Shown here: one piece after another, positions 61,013-64,000 of the stretch
How positions within the stretch are numbered: the stretch's first letter is position 1
How the letters are laid out: each line of letters begins with the position of its first letter
Assembly (NCBI GenBank): GCA_012267415.1
Contig: JAAXGN010000094.1
Location: 1-64,000 of the forward strand
DNA: 64,000 bases
Reading direction: 5' to 3'
From: Candidatus Poribacteria bacterium
GTDB taxonomy: Bacteria; Poribacteria; WGA-4E; WGA-3G
Program-made: the position numbers and the translations under genes
Notes under the pieces: model-generated
Database searches by the model: none
What the model saw: the letters and a program-made list of their open reading frames with translations, nothing else
What the model was told of the DNA's origin: nothing

Positions 61013-62362
61013 GTGATTAAGCCTATACAAAACGCTTTGAAAATTCCGGAATTGCGTAAACGGATTATTTTCTCTGTCCTACTCTTAATCGTTTATAGAC
61101 TCGGTGCACACATCACACTACCGGGAATTGATGACAGTGCCTTAGCAATATTTTTTGAGGAACTTACGAAACGAACCGGGGATGTTTTGGCTCTGATTAA
61201 TATCTTCTCGGGTGGCGCATTCAGTCAAATGACGATCTTCGCTCTCGGCATTCAACCCTATATCAGTGCTGCTATTATTATGCAGCTACTCCCAATGCTT
61301 ATCCCCTCACTTGAAAGACTTTCTAAGGAACCGGATGGCAGAAAGAAGATCACACAATACACACGCTACGGTACCGTGTTACTCAGTATTGTGCAAGGAA
61401 TTACGATTACTGTTTTGTTGCGAAATCCAGGACAATTGGGGGTTGGTGACGTTACAATCGTTCACAATCCGACCGTCTGGTGGCATATATTGACAGTCAT
61501 AACCTTAACCGCAGGTACTGCCTTCGTGATGTGGCTCGGTGAACAGATTACCGAACGCGGTATTGGTCAAGGCATATCAATTATTATCACTGTCGGTATC
61601 ATGGCAGGTTTCCCGAGTGGTGTATATACAGTCGGTAATAATCTGATAAATAATACAGATGTCGGTCTTTTGCACCTCGTCATTTTAATCGCGCTCATTG
61701 TCGTCGCTGTGGGTGGTACTATTTTCATACACCTGTCAGTACGCAAAATTCCAGTTCAATACGGACGGCAAATTCGAGGTGGAAAAGTATATGGTGGACG
61801 TGCAATGCATCTACCTTTACGGGTTAACACCGCAGGCATGATCCCTATTATCTTCGCTATCTACATAATGATGTTTCCGGGATTCCTGATCGGGATTTTA
61901 CCTCCTGATTGGGAATGGGTACAAGGTTTGGCAGCACTCATGGATCCGAGTAACCCATCCATAATGTATCTTACCATTTATGCGTTGTTGATTATAGGAT
62001 TCACCTATTTCTACACTGCTGTACAGATCAATCCAGTTGATATGGCTGAGAACTTACAGAAAAATGGCGGTTTCATACCTGGACTACGACCCGGTAAACA
62101 GACAGCTGACTATATTAATACAACATTGACTCGGATAACACTTCCGGGTGCTCTGTTTCTTGCGGGGATTTCTGTCATCCCAATTTTTATTACCAGTCGG
62201 CTGGGAAGAGGTGAATTCGGGGGCATGGTGGAAGGTGCGTCTATTTTGATTGTTGTAGGTGTTGTGTTGGATACAGTTTCACAAATTGAATCTTACTTGA
62301 CAATGCGACACTATGATGGATTCTTGAAGGATAGACGACTGAAGGGACGTAGAGGAAGATAA
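61013..62362 (+). CDS. secY: preprotein translocase subunit SecY
   Basis: A 449-residue SecY, the channel of the Sec translocase, with ten membrane helices. Typical parts: ELRKRIIFSVLLLIVYRLGA, the plug region after LPGID, FALGIQPYISAAIIMQLLPM, the cytoplasmic loop SVRKIPVQYGRQ, AGMIPIIFAIYIMMFPGFL and GGFIPGLRPGKQTADYINTT. Start GTG. adk, map and infA, which often follow secY, are not here. A family B hairpin follows its stop by 25 bases. Confidence 0.98.
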   Translation: MIKPIQNALKIPELRKRIIFSVLLLIVYRLGAHITLPGIDDSALAIFFEELTKRTGDVLALINIFSGGAFSQMTIFALGIQPYISAAIIMQLLPMLIPSLERLSKEPDGRKKITQYTRYGTVLLSIVQGITITVLLRNPGQLGVGDVTIVHNPTVWWHILTVITLTAGTAFVMWLGEQITERGIGQGISIIITVGIMAGFPSGVYTVGNNLINNTDVGLLHLVILIALIVVAVGGTIFIHLSVRKIPVQYGRQIRGGKVYGGRAMHLPLRVNTAGMIPIIFAIYIMMFPGFLIGILPPDWEWVQGLAALMDPSNPSIMYLTIYALLIIGFTYFYTAVQINPVDMAENLQKNGGFIPGLRPGKQTADYINTTLTRITLPGALFLAGISVIPIFITSRLGRGEFGGMVEGASILIVVGVVLDTVSQIESYLTMRHYDGFLKDRRLKGRRGR

Positions 62363-62387
62363 TCAGCGTCATAGTATGTTCTTAAAA

Positions 62388-62411
62388 GTAGTAGGCACAC
62401 GCCGTGTGCCG
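62388..62411. repeat. family B REP hairpin between secY and rpmJ
   Basis: GTAGTAG, then GGCACAC-GCC-GTGTGCC. Same orientation as the copy after rpmC. It lies in the 75-base gap between secY and rpmJ. Confidence 0.85.
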
Positions 62412-62437
62412 TTAGTAAAGAATTTGGAAGGCTCATT

Positions 62438-62554
62438 ATGAAAGTTCGACCCTCTGTCAAGAAAATGTGTAACCGGTGTAAAGTAATTAAGAGAAAAGGC
62501 GTTGTCCGCGTTATTTGTCCTTCGAATCCGAAGCACAAACAACGACAAGGATAA
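62438..62554 (+). CDS. rpmJ: 50S ribosomal protein L36
   Basis: A 38-residue L36 with the zinc ribbon intact: C11 and C14 in MCNRC, C27 in VICPSNP and H33 in KHKQRQG. It begins [11 protein letters not shown]. It is shorter than many gene finders report. TTGGAAGG lies about ten bases before the ATG. Confidence 0.95.
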   Translation: MKVRPSVKKMCNRCKVIKRKGVVRVICPSNPKHKQRQG

Positions 62555-62584
62555 TCGTCTACTTATATATACAAGGAGTATTTC

Positions 62585-62980
62585 ATGGCACGTATAGCAG
62601 GGGTGGATTTACCCCGTACGAAACGGATTGATATTGCTCTGACTGCTATTTACGGCATTGGTCGTTATACTGCCTCCAAGATCGTAAATGACCTAAACAT
62701 TGATCCTGCTACCAAGGTCGATGCTTTAGCTGAAAACGAAGTCAGTCAGCTCAGAGATATGATCAATGAAGATTATAAAGTTGAAGGTGATCTGCGGCGT
62801 GAAGTTGACCAAAACATAAAACGTCTTATGGATATAAACAGTTATCGCGGATTACGTCATCGACGGCAGTTACCTGTGCGAGGACAGCGGACAAATACCA
62901 ACGCTCGTACAAGGAAAGGTAAAGCACGCACGATTTCTGTCGGTAGAAAAGCAAAAGAAGCAGCACGTAAAGGTGGTTGA
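62585..62980 (+). CDS. rpsM: 30S ribosomal protein S13
   Basis: A 131-residue S13 of the 30S head. It reads [60 protein letters not shown] and [26 protein letters not shown] is eight bases before the ATG. First gene of the alpha segment, 30 bases after rpmJ. Confidence 0.97.
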   Translation: MARIAGVDLPRTKRIDIALTAIYGIGRYTASKIVNDLNIDPATKVDALAENEVSQLRDMINEDYKVEGDLRREVDQNIKRLMDINSYRGLRHRRQLPVRGQRTNTNARTRKGKARTISVGRKAKEAARKGG

Positions 62981-63029
62981 TACACTGATATCCACAGAGG
63001 TGCTTACGAGTACATAAAGGAGATAAAGA

Positions 63030-63401
63030 TTGCGTTCACGAAGACGGGAACGAAAGAATGTGCCTGAAGGTATTGCACATATCCAGGCAACTTTCAATAA
63101 TACAATAGTGACAATCACCGACCTTAACGGTAATACAATAGCGTGGGCGAGTGCGGGGATGACGTTTCCCGGTTCTCGTAAGTCAACGCCTTTCGCTGCT
63201 CAGCAGACAGCCGAAGCATGCGCAAGAAAAGCGATGGAACACGGTATGAAAAGGGTTGAGGTGAGAGTTAAAGGCCCCGGTTCAGGCAGAGAGTCGTCAA
63301 TTCGTGCACTCGCTGCTGCCGGGTTAGAAATCACTTTAATGAAAGATATGACACCCATTCCACACAACGGATGTCGTCCACCCAAAAGACGACGGGTGTA
63401 G
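63030..63401 (+). CDS. rpsK: 30S ribosomal protein S11
   Basis: A 123-residue S11 of the platform. It reads [60 protein letters not shown], and [20 protein letters not shown], ending [13 protein letters not shown]. Start TTG with AAAGGAG eight bases upstream. Confidence 0.97.
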   Translation: MRSRRRERKNVPEGIAHIQATFNNTIVTITDLNGNTIAWASAGMTFPGSRKSTPFAAQQTAEACARKAMEHGMKRVEVRVKGPGSGRESSIRALAAAGLEITLMKDMTPIPHNGCRPPKRRRV

Positions 63402-63413
63402 ATAAGGAGGAAT

Positions 63414-64000
63414 ATGAGTAGGTATTTAGGGTCTGTCTGTAAGTTGTGCCGCAGAGAGGGTGAGAAACTTTTCTTGAAGGGACGTAGGTGTCTTGGACCA
63501 AAATGTTCCTTTGAACGGAGAAGTTACCCTCCTGGTGACCATGGACAGAAACCGCCAACACGCGTCCGGAGTGAATTCAGACGGCAATTACGCACTAAAC
63601 AGAAAGCAAAAAGAACTTACGGCGTTTATGAGAAACAGTTCCGGAACTACTATTTCAAAGCAGCACGTCAAACTGGTATTACCGGTGAAAATCTAATTGC
63701 ATTGCTCGAACGCAGGTTAGATAATGTTGTGTATCGTCTTGGCTTTGCAACTTCACGCAAACAAGCCAGGCAATTGGTGAAACATAATCACTTTACTGTC
63801 AATGGGAAACGTGTCAATATCCCTTCGTATTTGGTTGATGTCGGAGATGTAATTACACCACGGGAAAAGAGCCGTGAAAATATAACGATTCAGGAAGCCT
63901 TAGAATTTTCAAAACAACGTGGTGCACCGGAGTGGCTCGAAATTGATTCTGATAAACCTGAAGGACGCGTGCAAGGAGCCCCTGTCGTTGAGCAGATCGC
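63414..64000 (+). CDS. rpsD: 30S ribosomal protein S4 (partial)
   Basis: The first 195 residues of S4 before the window ends. It reads [20 protein letters not shown] at the start, with a C9-x2-C12 ... C26-x4-C31 zinc knuckle (C+ type S4), then [20 protein letters not shown] and [20 protein letters not shown] of the S4 RNA-binding domain. It begins 12 bases after rpsK with AAGGAGG. In many bacteria S4 regulates this operon. rpoA and rplQ would be expected next, outside the window. Confidence 0.95.
   Translation, partial: MSRYLGSVCKLCRREGEKLFLKGRRCLGPKCSFERRSYPPGDHGQKPPTRVRSEFRRQLRTKQKAKRTYGVYEKQFRNYYFKAARQTGITGENLIALLERRLDNVVYRLGFATSRKQARQLVKHNHFTVNGKRVNIPSYLVDVGDVITPREKSRENITIQEALEFSKQRGAPEWLEIDSDKPEGRVQGAPVVEQI

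Overview
The window is a bacterial chromosome segment of roughly 42-43% G+C. Three phytanoyl-CoA dioxygenase-like (PhyH) genes plus a fourth fragment, a secreted LamG protein, SMP-30, ThuA, Uma2 and BatA-like VWA proteins, and a dense set of short hairpin repeats suggest a Candidatus Poribacteria-like lineage. That assignment rests on gene content alone and is an inference. TGA is an ordinary stop codon here; for example the genes ending at 17202, 31587, 60529 and 62980 use it.

Layout. 1-3.2 kb: a sigma-70-family factor, then an epimerase-PhyH pair. 3.2-16.2 kb: an accessory, defence-like region with an unknown protein, an OB-fold lipoprotein, a 1272-residue nuclease-STAND NTPase, a nuclease-N6-adenine methylase, a small helical protein, a VWA membrane protein (with a deleted relic copy at 5.15-5.39 kb) and Uma2. 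16.4-19.8 kb: PhyH, a broken PhyH copy, a LamG protein, a HAD phosphatase and an RsuA/RluB pseudouridine synthase. 19.8-22.7 kb: two tandem thioredoxin-TPR genes. Each is interrupted by a single in-frame TGA exactly where the first Cys of the CxxC active site belongs, and each has a conserved hairpin just after it. I read these as unannotated selenoproteins. 22.9-28.3 kb: the housekeeping block HNH-rnpA-yidD-yidC-jag-mnmE on the minus strand. 28.5-33.1 kb: an anchored unknown protein, infA, PhyH, an EamA transporter and a toxin-antitoxin pair with a truncated toxin. 33.4-38.6 kb: a type IIG/ISP-like restriction-modification protein whose nuclease motif looks inactive, and two unknown proteins. 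38.7-46.3 kb: tRNA-Arg(CCG), an Rpn-like nuclease, SMP-30, then dut-thyA-folA with two lipoproteins between, ThuA and a NagA-like deacetylase. 46.3-64 kb: the complete str-S10-spc-alpha ribosomal cluster from rpsL to a partial rpsD, led by a consensus promoter and a leader with an intrinsic terminator.

How the genes work together. The ribosomal cluster makes the small and large subunit proteins, EF-G, EF-Tu and SecY. YidC/YidD/Jag handle membrane insertion, RnpA and MnmE process and modify tRNA. Dut, ThyA and FolA together make dTMP and recycle folate. Two separate restriction/defence modules are present.

Across the window at least five distinct short hairpin families share a 5' GTAG (or 3' CTAC) foot, singly or as inverted doublets. 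This is the architecture of REP/REPIN elements mobilised by RAYT transposases, though no RAYT gene lies in the window. They also sit inside the ribosomal operon, directly after stop codons.
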